NCBI RefSeq assembly: GCF_000296815.2
Contig: NZ_CAIT01000006.1
Coordinates: 1,122,777-1,186,776, forward strand
Reading direction: 5' to 3'
Origin: Fibrisoma limi BUZ 3
GTDB lineage: Bacteria > Bacteroidota > Bacteroidia > Cytophagales > Spirosomataceae
DNA length: 64,000 nt
The notes beneath the pieces are model-generated. The model saw only the letters and a list, made by a program, of their open reading frames with translations, did not search any database and was not told the origin of the DNA. Shown here one piece after another: positions 7,656-14,681 of the stretch (the first letter of the stretch is position 1; every line of letters starts with the position of its first letter). The position numbers and the translations under genes were made by a program.

Positions 7656-8741
7656 ATGAAAAAGTTTGCATTTCTGATTCACATGCGTTCCAGCTACCAG
7701 ACGGATATGCGGTCTCTGGCCAAACCTTTGGGCCTGATTCCTGATGCCATGTACCGGCTGGCCCTTCGTAATCGGCCCCTGCCGCCGTTCGTCTGGAGCG
7801 ACGTAACGCTGACGCCGGGTGCCACCGAACCCGAAGGACACATCATCATGCTGCCGTACACCGGTCGGCAGATTCTCGAACAGCAGAAAGCCATGCTGCC
7901 TCGTATCGAGCAGGCCGTCCAACTGGCTGCTTCCAGGGGTGCGGAACTGGTCGGGCTGGGCGCGCTTACCTCGCCCGTTACCCTCGGCGGAAAACTGCTG
8001 GTCAAAAACTCGCCGGTTTCAGTCACCAACGGTAACGCGTTCACTGCCTACATCACCTGGCAGAAAGTGGTTCAGTTGCTCGACAATAGCCCGAATCCGT
8101 ACCCAATCGTGGCGCTGGTCGGCGCTACGGGCAGCGTCGGCAGTCTGGTTTGTCAATTGCTCGCTACGTATCAGCCTACGGCCGACTATATGCTGGTGGC
8201 CCGCAACGAACGTAAGCTGACTACGCTCGCGGCCGACATGACCGCCATTAACCCTCGGGTACGGCCGATGGTATCGCAACAGATGACTGATGTACGGCAG
8301 GCCGACATTGTCGTGCTGCTGACCAGCGCGGCCGATGCCCTGTTGCAGGCCGAGCACCTGAAACCGGGGGCCATTGTGCTGGACGACACACAGCCGCGCA
8401 ATACGCACCCCTCCCTGCTCAGGCAGCGCCCCGACGTAACGGTGATTGACGGTGGCCTGGTCTCCATGCCTTACCTGAAACTGGACCGGTACATCGGACT
8501 GCCACGCCAGATTTCCTACGCCTGCCTGGCCGAAACCATGCTGCTGGCCAAAGCGGGCTACAACGGACACTTCAGCATCGGCCATCCAACACTCGGACAG
8601 GCCGAGTACATCAGCCGCGTCGCCCGGCAGTTTGCTCACCTGGGCTTTGGCATTTCACGCGATTTCAGCTTTGGCAAGCCCCTTGCGGCTACTGCGGCTG
8701 TTCGGGTGACGCAGGAACCAGACTCCGTACTGATCAGTTAA
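7656..8741 (+). CDS. Acyl-ACP reductase-like NAD(P)-dependent dehydrogenase (COG5322 type)
   Basis: 361 residues with no signal peptide. A Rossmann fold is visible in the middle: IVALVGATGSVGSLVCQLL (GATGSVGS at 156-163), followed by LVARNERKL. The C-terminal half contains ISYACLAETMLLAKAGY, with Cys290 where cyanobacterial long-chain acyl-ACP reductases have their catalytic cysteine in a CxAE(T) setting. The overall length and arrangement match the group annotated as predicted amino acid dehydrogenase or fatty acyl-ACP reductase. A role in reducing a thioester to an aldehyde is therefore possible but unproven. The gene is 12 bp upstream of the NADH dehydrogenase-like gene, so the two are almost certainly co-transcribed. 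No aldehyde-deformylating oxygenase is seen nearby. Confidence 0.7.
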   Translation: MKKFAFLIHMRSSYQTDMRSLAKPLGLIPDAMYRLALRNRPLPPFVWSDVTLTPGATEPEGHIIMLPYTGRQILEQQKAMLPRIEQAVQLAASRGAELVGLGALTSPVTLGGKLLVKNSPVSVTNGNAFTAYITWQKVVQLLDNSPNPYPIVALVGATGSVGSLVCQLLATYQPTADYMLVARNERKLTTLAADMTAINPRVRPMVSQQMTDVRQADIVVLLTSAADALLQAEHLKPGAIVLDDTQPRNTHPSLLRQRPDVTVIDGGLVSMPYLKLDRYIGLPRQISYACLAETMLLAKAGYNGHFSIGHPTLGQAEYISRVARQFAHLGFGISRDFSFGKPLAATAAVRVTQEPDSVLIS

Positions 8742-8753
8742 GCAGACTGCCCC

Positions 8754-10052
8754 ATGAAACCTGATTCTACCCGGATTGTCCTGCTCGGCGGTGGTTACGT
8801 ATCAGTCTGGGCCTACCGCTCACTGGTCCGACGCGTACGAACGGCCATCGACAACGGCGACGTACAGATCACGGTGATCTGCCCGAACACGCACCATGCC
8901 TTCCACGGCTGGACGGCAGAAACCCTGACGGGTATTCTCCGCGAACAGAGTCAGGCCAGCCCCCTGGCCGACCTGATGCCCAAAGCCCGACTGGTACAGG
9001 GCGTAGCAACCGCCGTCGATACGGTGGCTCAGGTGGTGAACGTAGCGCTGCCCGATGGGACACGCCAGGTAATTTCCTACGACCATCTGCTGCTGGGCCT
9101 TGGCGCTTTCGATAGTGAAGCCATTCCGGGCATCCGCACGTTTGGGTACCAGATTAAGGAGCCCGCTGCTTTCCGACGGACAAAGCAGGCCATCCAGGAA
9201 CTGGTGGTGCGGGCGGCTGCCGAACCGGCGGTGCTGGCTCAGCAGTACCTGTCGTTTGTGGTGGCCGGAGGTGGATTTACGGGGGTGGAAATCGCTACGA
9301 ATCTGGCCGAGTACGTCAATGTGCTGAAGGCGAAGTATCCGACGTTGCAGGCAGTGCAGCCCCAAATTAGGCTGATACACAGTGGCGACCGCATCCTCCC
9401 GGCTTTGCTGCCAGCCTACAACCGGCTGGTCCGCTACGCCGAAGCGACCATAGCCAGTTACGGCATCGAGCTAATCAACAGCCGACGGATCGTTGAAATT
9501 AACGCAACGGGTGCGCTGCTCGACGACGGTCAGTTTCTGCCGGCCCGGATGGTGATTTCGACCGTTGGCCAGAGCCGCCTGGTGCTGCCGGGTACGGAAT
9601 TTATGGCCCGCGACAATCAGCAGCGATTGATCACGAACGAGTTTCAGCAGATCCCGGGCTATACCACCATCTGGGGCGGTGGGGATGCCTGCCACGTACC
9701 CTACCGCCAGACCAGCGCGCCCTGCCCCGCCAATGCACTCTGGGCCATCAAACATGGCGAATACGTCGGTCGCAACATCGCCCGGGCAATCCGGGGTCGG
9801 CGATTAAAACCTTTCACGTACCGGGGGTTGGGGCAGTCGGCCAGTCTGGGATTGGGTAAGGGGATTTCGGAATTGTATGGGCTGCAATTCACCGGGCCGC
9901 TTGCCTGGGGCATGCGCTGGGCCTTTTTTCACTTTTTTATGCCATCCCGCCGGGTAATGGTCGACGCCCTGACCGACTGGGCGTATTTGTTCCGCCACCG
10001 GCAACGAAGGGCACTGGCCAACAATCGGCCGGAGTTATCGCCTGTCGTGTAG
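8754..10052 (+). CDS. Type II NADH dehydrogenase-like flavoprotein
   Basis: 432 residues. The N-terminus RIVLLGGGYVSVWAYRSL is an FAD-binding GxGxxG variant at about 11-16. A second dinucleotide fold appears near 165-180 (FVVAGGGFTGVEIATNLAEYV), and the FAD-closing motif is TIWGGGDACHVPY near 305. A C-terminal stretch GPLAWGMRWAFFHFFMPSR could be an amphipathic membrane anchor, as in monotopic NDH-2 enzymes, which pass electrons from NADH to quinone without pumping protons. A related quinone or sulfide reductase is the alternative. It follows the reductase-like gene in an evident two-gene operon. The end of the gene overlaps the left copy of the 10.05/11.8 kb inverted repeat. Confidence 0.82.
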   Translation: MKPDSTRIVLLGGGYVSVWAYRSLVRRVRTAIDNGDVQITVICPNTHHAFHGWTAETLTGILREQSQASPLADLMPKARLVQGVATAVDTVAQVVNVALPDGTRQVISYDHLLLGLGAFDSEAIPGIRTFGYQIKEPAAFRRTKQAIQELVVRAAAEPAVLAQQYLSFVVAGGGFTGVEIATNLAEYVNVLKAKYPTLQAVQPQIRLIHSGDRILPALLPAYNRLVRYAEATIASYGIELINSRRIVEINATGALLDDGQFLPARMVISTVGQSRLVLPGTEFMARDNQQRLITNEFQQIPGYTTIWGGGDACHVPYRQTSAPCPANALWAIKHGEYVGRNIARAIRGRRLKPFTYRGLGQSASLGLGKGISELYGLQFTGPLAWGMRWAFFHFFMPSRRVMVDALTDWAYLFRHRQRRALANNRPELSPVV

Positions 10053-10114
10053 CAATAGAGGGTAGTTTTGTACAGCAGCGGCTGACCGCCAGGCGGCCCT
10101 GCGCAAAATCCGTC
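10047..10114. repeat. Left arm of inverted repeat flanking an AT-rich segment
   Basis: Bases 10060-10114 reappear in inverted orientation at 11753-11807; by eye 52 of 55 positions agree. A further 7-bp word (GTGTAGC, 10047-10053) is also shared, separated by 6 nt here and 7 nt in the partner. The arm covers the last codon and stop of the NADH dehydrogenase gene and contains an internal palindrome CCGCCAGGCGG. The segment between the arms is distinctly AT-richer than the flanks. Between this arm and the next gene (10115-10357) I see nothing except a short CCCCTTGAGGGG palindrome at about 10150. Confidence 0.8.
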
Positions 10115-10357
10115 ACGTAGGTTATAGTAGCTTTTGTTAATCATAATACCCCTTGAGGGGTCGGTAAGTTAAGAGCCTATGCTATTAGCCATCGAACCCT
10201 CAAGGAGTTACTTTTGCAACAGTCACACTCACTTATACAACATATATCTCCGGTCCCTAAACTAGTTGCAACTAGCATCAATCATTTCGCTTTATTAGGC
10301 TTTGATAATCAGGTTGAGTTGAGTCGAATCATTCATCTAGTCTAAACGGGATTAAAA

Positions 10358-10810
10358 ATGAGAATAAGCTTGCTAGGAATCGTTATTGGCTTGCTGCTGA
10401 CCAATTTGTGTAAAGCTCAACAAGCCACTACTAAGGAGGCAATTGAAAAACAGATTAGACAACTTGAACAAGCGCAGGTCGAGTACTTGCTAAAAGGTGA
10501 TACCCTTGCTATCGCCAAGCGATGGGCTCCTGACTATGTGGTAAACAATCCCTTCAACCAAGCAGTCAACGCCCGCCAGGGGCCCATTCGCCGGGGTAGC
10601 TTAACGTATTCATCTTTTACACGCGATGTAGAACGGGTGCTGATTCACGGCCAAACGGTCATTGTCATGGGAGCAGAAACAGTAGTGCCAAGTGGCCAGT
10701 CAGCCGATGCCGGAAAAACGATTAAGCGTCGATTCACTAACGTGTGGATGAACACAACAGGGAACTGGTTATTAGTGGCTCGTCAAGCGAGTGTGCTCTG
10801 TGAGGACTAG
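10358..10810 (+). CDS. Exported SnoaL/NTF2-like (DUF4440-type) protein
   Basis: 150 residues. The signal peptide MRISLLGIVIGLLLTNLCKAQ is followed by a single small alpha+beta domain: the helix EKQIRQLEQAQVEYLLKGDTLAIAKRWAPDYVVNNPFN is the typical start of the SnoaL/DUF4440 fold, and the end RFTNVWMNTTGNWLLVARQASVL is its typical closing strand pair. Such domains are ligand-binding or isomerase scaffolds and no active site can be assigned. Codon use is AT-richer than in the neighbouring operons, in keeping with its place inside the inverted-repeat-bounded segment. It stands alone in its direction. Confidence 0.8.
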   Translation: MRISLLGIVIGLLLTNLCKAQQATTKEAIEKQIRQLEQAQVEYLLKGDTLAIAKRWAPDYVVNNPFNQAVNARQGPIRRGSLTYSSFTRDVERVLIHGQTVIVMGAETVVPSGQSADAGKTIKRRFTNVWMNTTGNWLLVARQASVLCED

Positions 10811-10881
10811 CAAGAGCGATAAGTAAGATCGTTCGTATATAATTTTTTTAAGGTGGGTTCTTTTGTTGAATTCAGGCAGTT

Positions 10882-11091
10882 CTAACTTCTATTCATTAAC
10901 ATAACGATAGGGTTGATAAACCTTCTGGGAATGACGAACTGTTGTGGCCTTGATACATCCTCAATAACGTACTCCCGATAAGGCCCAACAGCTTCAGAAG
11001 GCGGAAAAACAATAAACAGTGTTACAAAACATAGTAAGAGAACAACGAATAGAATAATTGCAATTCGAATGAGGTGGGATATTCTTTTCAT
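10882..11091 (-). CDS. Small single-span membrane protein, unknown
   Basis: 69 residues: a basic start (MKRISHLIR), one long hydrophobic span at about 9-31 and a polar tail of about 38 residues rich in Pro and Arg. Topology would place the tail outside the cytoplasm. No family is recognised. It lies on the minus strand, convergent with the SnoaL-like gene and divergent from the lipoprotein gene at 11225. The clean start (M-K-R followed by a span) supports a real gene, but a shadow frame cannot be excluded. Confidence 0.5.
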   Translation of the reverse strand: MKRISHLIRIAIILFVVLLLCFVTLFIVFPPSEAVGPYREYVIEDVSRPQQFVIPRRFINPIVMLMNRS

Positions 11092-11224
11092 TGCTCGTCG
11101 GGTAAGTATGATAGAAGTTTAATAAATAATGGCTTAACTTAATCATCACTTATATAACAGGGTATTCCAACCCTTTCCAGTCGAAAAAAGTCTTCGCTTT
11201 GTAGGGATTTCTAAAGAGCGAAAA

Positions 11225-11596
11225 ATGAAAAAAGTTGCCTGGATGCTTTTACTGCTTACAACAGCTTGTAATAAGCAAGACTTATCAATTGAGCCAGCTC
11301 AGTTGATTGGAACTTGGAATGCTCAGCCAAATTCAGAGAAAATGTATAGCCGTTGGACTTTCGACAAGGAGTACTTATACAAATCCAGCGACAGTTTGAA
11401 AGTATGTCAGCGGGCGCAGAGTCAGCCTTACAAATACTGGCTTGAGAAAGATGTTCTGGTGGCTCGTTATTCGGGCTTCACTACTGGTTTAGTACCTATT
11501 CCCGATGAGCGTTTCCGAGTGTTCTCAATAGATTCAAAAAGCTTTGCCATTGAGTTTCCGAAAGGCCAGCGTGTGGAGTTTGAAAAATGTCCCTGA
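11225..11596 (+). CDS. Small lipocalin-like lipoprotein, unknown
   Basis: 123 residues. The N-terminus MKKVAWMLLLLTTACNKQD ends in a lipobox-like TTAC with Cys15, so it is probably a lipid-anchored outer-membrane or periplasmic protein. The segment QLIGTWNAQPNSEKMYSRWTF resembles the opening strand of lipocalin-like (DUF-type) lipoproteins common in this phylum (LIGTW...). Cys residues at about 59 and 122 could form a disulfide. It lies in the AT-rich segment between the inverted repeats, in the same direction as the SnoaL-like gene but separated by an opposing frame. Confidence 0.65.
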   Translation: MKKVAWMLLLLTTACNKQDLSIEPAQLIGTWNAQPNSEKMYSRWTFDKEYLYKSSDSLKVCQRAQSQPYKYWLEKDVLVARYSGFTTGLVPIPDERFRVFSIDSKSFAIEFPKGQRVEFEKCP

Positions 11597-11752
11597 ATCT
11601 TATACTATTCTACTTTCTGGCTTTTGTTGCAGTTGCCTACTGGAAGTAGAATAATCTCTTTACATAATCGGAGTTATACAACTGCTCTGGGAAACAGACG
11701 ACTTACGGTAAGTTTTTACAGTTGTATTTAAAAAAGGCTGATCACTTTAAAA

Positions 11753-11821
11753 GACGGATTTTGCGCAGGGTTGCCTGGCGGTCAGCGGCTGCTGTACAAA
11801 ACTACCCAATAGACGCTACAC
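11753..11821. repeat. Right arm of the inverted repeat flanking the AT-rich segment
   Basis: Inverted partner of 10047-10114 (see that entry). Mismatches by eye are two adjacent bases in the CCGCCAGGC(GG/AA) palindrome and one in CAGC(G/C)GCTG. Homology stops sharply on the inner side at 11753 and on the left copy at 10114. The 150 bp before it (11597-11752) carry no supported gene. Confidence 0.8.
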
Positions 11822-11833
11822 CCCATCCAGCAC

Positions 11834-11864
11834 AAAGCCGCGACCAACGGGTGGTCGCGGCTTT
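11834..11864 (-). terminator. Hairpin terminator after the minus-strand secreted-protein gene
   Basis: Perfect 13-bp stem (AAAGCCGCGACCA at 11834-11846 with TGGTCGCGGCTTT at 11852-11864) and a 5-nt loop. It lies 27 bp beyond the stop of the gene at 11891-12289. The stem begins and ends in A/T runs, as is usual for Bacteroidota terminators, but there is no separate U tract. Confidence 0.65.
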
Positions 11865-11890
11865 GGTGTGTAAAAGCACCGTACAGTTCT

Positions 11891-12289
11891 CTATTTCCCT
11901 TTATCCTCTTTGGGTCGAAGGGTACCGCGGGCAATGGTTTCCGGTTTCGATTGTGGAGTCGTATACCGCAGTAACGTTGCCGTTGGAACAGCCGATTTTG
12001 CCGATCGCGTTACAAGCAGTTGGTACGAGCGTGTGCCAATCACCAGATTGTAATACATCATCTGACCAGACTCCTGCGCCAGACTCCAGTTTGCTACCGG
12101 TTCTTTAGGCAGCAATGTTGCGTCTTCTTTCGTTAAAGTCGCAAAACTCGTATCCGGCTGAAAGTCTTTCCCCGTTACCCCTTCAACCACCGAAACAACG
12201 GCCGGTGGCGTGGTGGCTGCGGGTTTCGTTTGCGCTACCGCCGACGCTCCCATCAGCAGTATCATTACCAGAATTTGAAGCTGTTTCAT
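11891..12289 (-). CDS. Small secreted protein, unknown
   Basis: 132 residues. The signal peptide MKQLQILVMILLMGASAVAQ is followed by a low-complexity KPAATTPPAVVSVVEG stretch, then a short domain ending in TLRPKEDKGK. No family is recognised; the middle (NWSLAQESGQMMYYNLVIGTRSYQLLVTR) alternates polar and hydrophobic residues as a small beta fold would. It is a monocistronic minus-strand gene with its own hairpin terminator. GC content is back to the chromosomal level, which marks the edge of the AT-rich segment. Confidence 0.7.
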   Translation of the reverse strand: MKQLQILVMILLMGASAVAQTKPAATTPPAVVSVVEGVTGKDFQPDTSFATLTKEDATLLPKEPVANWSLAQESGQMMYYNLVIGTRSYQLLVTRSAKSAVPTATLLRYTTPQSKPETIARGTLRPKEDKGK

Positions 12290-12451
12290 AACGTTGATTC
12301 GCAGCGGTGCATGAGCGACTCAGGCTACCATCTCCAACTTATTTAACGCGGGACAGGGGGCCTGATGAAGCATTTGGTTCGCTGCCCTTCTATTAACCAG
12401 TGCCCAGCCCGAAACGTTTCTAATTCTTTCAGAAAGCTTCTTTTTAGCTTT

Positions 12452-12479
12452 TTTGTATTATATATTTTTACTACTTTTA
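12452..12479 (+). promoter_or_regulatory. Possible promoter of the 12516 gene
   Basis: TTTG at 12452-12455 and TACTTTTA at 12472-12479 (seven of eight positions of TAnnTTTG), separated by 16 nt, in a very AT-rich block about 37 bp before the ATG. The final A in place of G weakens the match. The rest of 12290-12451 shows nothing definite. Confidence 0.35.
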
Positions 12480-12515
12480 TGATGTGCTTGAAACAGTAAA
12501 CAACAAAAGTAAAAC

Positions 12516-12923
12516 ATGCAGGATAACGTGATCCTACCTAAGCCGGAGGTGTTGCTTCGGCTTATGCTTTTCCACGGAATCAGCCGTCATTCGGCAACGC
12601 AGCTCTGTCCTGATGCCTGGACGGATTTTGATACGGCTACGGGCCCCACGTTTCAGTATGGCACCGAACACACGCTGACGCTATTCGCGCCCGAGCCTGA
12701 ACAGGGCCGCTACGTGGTGGCTATGATTCCGTACCTGCGCCATGTGCTCCACCCTAACAATCCCAATCTGCGGGTGCCGCTCGTCACCATTTATTTTGCT
12801 GACCGGGATCTGTGGCCGCTGTTCGACCCACTGACGGAAGAAGACCTCAGTCCCCTGCTCGTCGACCAGCGCGAACGGTCAGGTTGGTCAGATTCGTGGT
12901 TCGGTAGACCTGACGATCAATAG
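12516..12923 (+). CDS. Cytoplasmic hypothetical protein
   Basis: 135 residues with no signal peptide or membrane span. The composition is rich in Pro, Leu and aromatic residues, with an acidic C-terminus (PLLVDQRERSGWSDSWFGRPDDQ). I do not recognise the family. The AT-rich upstream block with a promoter-like site and the paired hairpins after the stop support it as a real gene. It is convergent with the fasciclin gene and shares the strong terminator between them. Confidence 0.6.
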   Translation: MQDNVILPKPEVLLRLMLFHGISRHSATQLCPDAWTDFDTATGPTFQYGTEHTLTLFAPEPEQGRYVVAMIPYLRHVLHPNNPNLRVPLVTIYFADRDLWPLFDPLTEEDLSPLLVDQRERSGWSDSWFGRPDDQ

Positions 12924-12936
12924 GCCCGTCCTTACT

Positions 12937-12965
12937 CGCGGGGCTTTTCGGTTGAAAGGCCCCGC
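12937..12965 (+). terminator. Hairpin after the 12516 gene
   Basis: GCGGGGC and GCCCCGC arms with T/A runs on the inner side and one bulged base, about 15 bp after the stop codon. Probably part of a double terminator with the larger palindrome at 12971-13017. Confidence 0.5.
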
Positions 12966-12970
12966 AATTT

Positions 12971-13017
12971 GTTAACGAAAAAGGGACCAGCCTGTGGCCA
13001 GTCCCTTTTTCGTTAAC
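12971..13017. terminator. Bidirectional terminator between convergent genes
   Basis: Perfect 17-bp inverted repeat: GTTAACGAAAAAGGGAC (12971-12987) and GTCCCTTTTTCGTTAAC (13001-13017) with a 13-nt loop. The T-rich arms give a U tract in either direction, and the stem lies between the stops of the 12516 gene and the fasciclin gene. Confidence 0.85.
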
Positions 13018-13029
13018 ACTGCATCCGGT

Positions 13030-13605
13030 TTATTTCGACGGCATCAGCACCGTATCGATCGAGTGAACCACGCCATTTGTAGCCTGAATGTCGGGCATAA
13101 TCACGGTAGCCGAACCGCCTTTACTGTCTTTAATCATCACCGTACCACCCTGTTTGCTTACAGTCAGCGTTTCGCCGTTGACGGTTTTGATCGTCTGCCC
13201 ATCTTTCAGATCGGCCGCTTTCACGCTGCCCTGCACTACGTGAGTCGCCAGAATGCTGGTTAGTTGATTTTTCATTTCCGGCTTGAGCAGGTTGTCAAGC
13301 GTACCGGCGGGCAGTTTCTGAAACGCATCGTTGGTCGGCGCGAAGACTGTATACGGACCCACCCCTTTGGCCCGATCGGCCAGCCCAGCGGCCTGCAATG
13401 CCTGAAGCAACGTCGTGTGATCGGACGACATACCCGCGCTGGCGGCTAAATCCTTACCTGTTGAAGCGCCCGTGGCTCCGTTCGCTGAGCTTGACGTGCC
13501 CGACTGTGACGGCATGGTGTTGGTTGACTGCGCCTGCGCAGTGGCGACCGTACCCGCCAGTAGTGTACTGGCGAGAGCGAGCTTAAACAATGTTTGCTTT
13601 AACAT
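13030..13605 (-). CDS. Exported fasciclin-domain protein
   Basis: 191 residues. A signal peptide (MLKQTLFKLALASTLLAGTVATAQAQ) leads into a Ser/Thr/Gly-rich linker of about 30 residues. A single fasciclin (FAS1) domain from about 60 to 190 shows both family signatures: H1 (GPYTVFAPTNDAFQKLPAG) and H2 (ILATHVVQG), then NGVVHSIDTVLMP at the end. FAS1 domains mediate adhesion or act as stress-related surface proteins. The gene is monocistronic. About 250 bp upstream (13606-13858) lacks a recognised promoter motif but is AT-rich near 13690-13740. Confidence 0.93.
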   Translation of the reverse strand: MLKQTLFKLALASTLLAGTVATAQAQSTNTMPSQSGTSSSANGATGASTGKDLAASAGMSSDHTTLLQALQAAGLADRAKGVGPYTVFAPTNDAFQKLPAGTLDNLLKPEMKNQLTSILATHVVQGSVKAADLKDGQTIKTVNGETLTVSKQGGTVMIKDSKGGSATVIMPDIQATNGVVHSIDTVLMPSK

Positions 13606-13820
13606 AACTGGTTATTGAGTAAGTGATGAATGAAGGAAAGCCCTGACACCCGTTGCCAGGATAACATTCAGACAGCCAACGGCTTGCTTAACCAGAATGT
13701 TTATATTACCATAGACTAAGTAGTGAATGTTAGCAATTTGTTAATCTGGGTAATTGATGAATTGAACTCAGCAGACCGTTGCCCGTTCGTCTGAAGAACT
13801 TACCAGCTCTAAAACGAAAA

Positions 13821-13850
13821 AGCCCCGGATCATCGTAATGATCCGGGGCT
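13821..13850 (-). terminator. Intrinsic terminator of the tRNA-Val gene
   Basis: Perfect 13-bp stem (AGCCCCGGATCAT at 13821-13833 with ATGATCCGGGGCT at 13838-13850), 4-nt loop, followed on the minus strand by TTTTTCGTTTT. It lies 9 bp after the tRNA 3' end. Confidence 0.9.
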
Positions 13851-13859
13851 GGTGGTAGT

Positions 13860-13933
13860 AGGAAGTAGCGGGCTCGAACCGCTGACCTCTGCTCTGTCAA
13901 AGCAGCGCTCTGAACCAACTGAGCTAACCTCCT
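13860..13933 (-). tRNA. tRNA-Val (anticodon GAC)
   Basis: Folds as a complete cloverleaf on the minus strand. The acceptor is AGGAGGT/ACTTCCT with one G-U pair. The D stem is GCTC/GAGC. The anticodon stem is CTGCT/AGCAG around the loop TTGACAG, giving anticodon GAC. The T stem is AGCGG/CCGCT around TTCGAGC. The discriminator would be the A complementary to 13859; no CCA is encoded. It reads GUC/GUU codons. It has its own promoter (13953-13982) and terminator (13821-13850). Confidence 0.93.
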
Positions 13934-13952
13934 TTGTGCCCTTGCGGGATTG

Positions 13953-13982
13953 CAAATTTATAAAACTCCTTCGGTTTCCAAA
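13953..13982 (-). promoter_or_regulatory. Promoter of tRNA-Val
   Basis: On the minus strand: TTTG (complement of 13979-13982), 18 nt, then TAAATTTG (complement of 13953-13960). This is an exact match to the Bacteroidota TTTG-N17/19-TAnnTTTG promoter, about 20 bp before the tRNA 5' end. The -33 element lies inside the duplicated MFS 3' end (13964-14020). Confidence 0.8.
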
Positions 13983-14020
13983 CGAACGCCATAGATTTTT
14001 TGCGACGGAATCCGCCACAG
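13964..14020 (-). repeat. 57-bp direct repeat, copy next to tRNA (detached MFS 3' end)
   Basis: Matches 14688-14744 at 55 of 57 positions by eye, in the same orientation. In the other copy this is the C-terminal coding end of the MFS transporter; here it still reads WRIPSQKIYGVRLETEGV and then a stop, but is cut off from the gene. It supplies the -33 element of the tRNA promoter. Confidence 0.9.
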
Positions 14021-14122
14021 ACGACATACTATTAACGTTGGCAGAACTACGTAGGAGTACATTTTACGAACAAATATCCTTCAGTTTCATTATATTTACC
14101 CAAGTCGTTATAGCCTCATTGA

Positions 14123-14287
14123 ATGACCATTATCATTGACAAAAATGCCTCTGCGGCCGATGTGGAGAAGCAAATCAAGAAAGCCAGCAAGAAAAAGGCT
14201 AAAGGATTTGACGCGCTCAAGCATGCCGGTAAGGTAAGATGGGAACAGGACCCATTAACCTATCAGCATGAAGTTCGGGGCGAATGA
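14123..14287 (+). CDS. Small antitoxin of a PIN-toxin module
   Basis: 54 residues starting MTIIIDKNASAADVEKQIKK. An N-terminal beta strand plus a Lys-rich helix, then a C-terminal toxin-binding-like tail (KVRWEQDPLTYQHEVRGE), is the layout of small antitoxins that accompany PIN toxins in Bacteroidota. The stop overlaps the toxin start (ATGATG at 14284-14289), a typical translational coupling. It lies with the toxin between the two 57-bp repeats and is AT-richer than the flanking MFS gene. The assignment rests on size, layout and partner rather than on a recognised antitoxin DNA-binding fold. Confidence 0.8.
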   Translation: MTIIIDKNASAADVEKQIKKASKKKAKGFDALKHAGKVRWEQDPLTYQHEVRGE

Positions 14288-14664
14288 TGGAACGAATTCT
14301 GGCTGATACCAATGCCCTTGGGTATTTACAACAAAACCATCCTACGGTAGTAGCATTACTTGACGGTAAACAGGTGTTTATTTCTGAATTGACAGAAATT
14401 GAACTCCTTTGTAATCCCAATCTGTCGAAAGAAGAACGCAACTTAACTCAGAAACTTCTGGACGACTGCTACATCATTCCGCTGAATGAGCAAATCAAAA
14501 AGATAGCCATCAGAATCAGACTTTCTACCAGAATGAAACTAATCGACGCAATTGTTACAGCTACAGGCGTGTGGCTTGACATACCGATCCTGACTCATGA
14601 CAATGGTTTTGAACGAGCAAAAAACGTTGCCACAATCATTCTATTTGAAAAGGAAGTCAAGTAA
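14284..14664 (+). CDS. PIN-domain toxin (VapC-like ribonuclease)
   Basis: 126 residues forming one PIN domain. The four acidic metal-binding positions are visible: Asp8 (ILADTNALGYL), Glu40 (ISELTEIELL), Asp88 (KLIDAIVTATG) and Asp106 (ILTHDNGFE). PIN toxins are Mg2+-dependent RNases that cut tRNA or rRNA when not held by the antitoxin. A second ATG directly follows the first (14287); the difference is one residue. It overlaps the antitoxin by 4 bp. Whether it acts on the nearby tRNA-Val cannot be told. The module's strand is opposite to that of the tRNA and MFS genes that bracket it. Confidence 0.9.
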   Translation: MMERILADTNALGYLQQNHPTVVALLDGKQVFISELTEIELLCNPNLSKEERNLTQKLLDDCYIIPLNEQIKKIAIRIRLSTRMKLIDAIVTATGVWLDIPILTHDNGFERAKNVATIILFEKEVK

Positions 14665-14681
14665 AAGCCCTAAACAGCCTC

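Noticed and set aside
11587-11649. 20-codon hydrophobic frame overlapping the end of the lipoprotein gene
   Set aside because: It reads as one membrane span, but it is too short and too overlapping to support from sequence alone.
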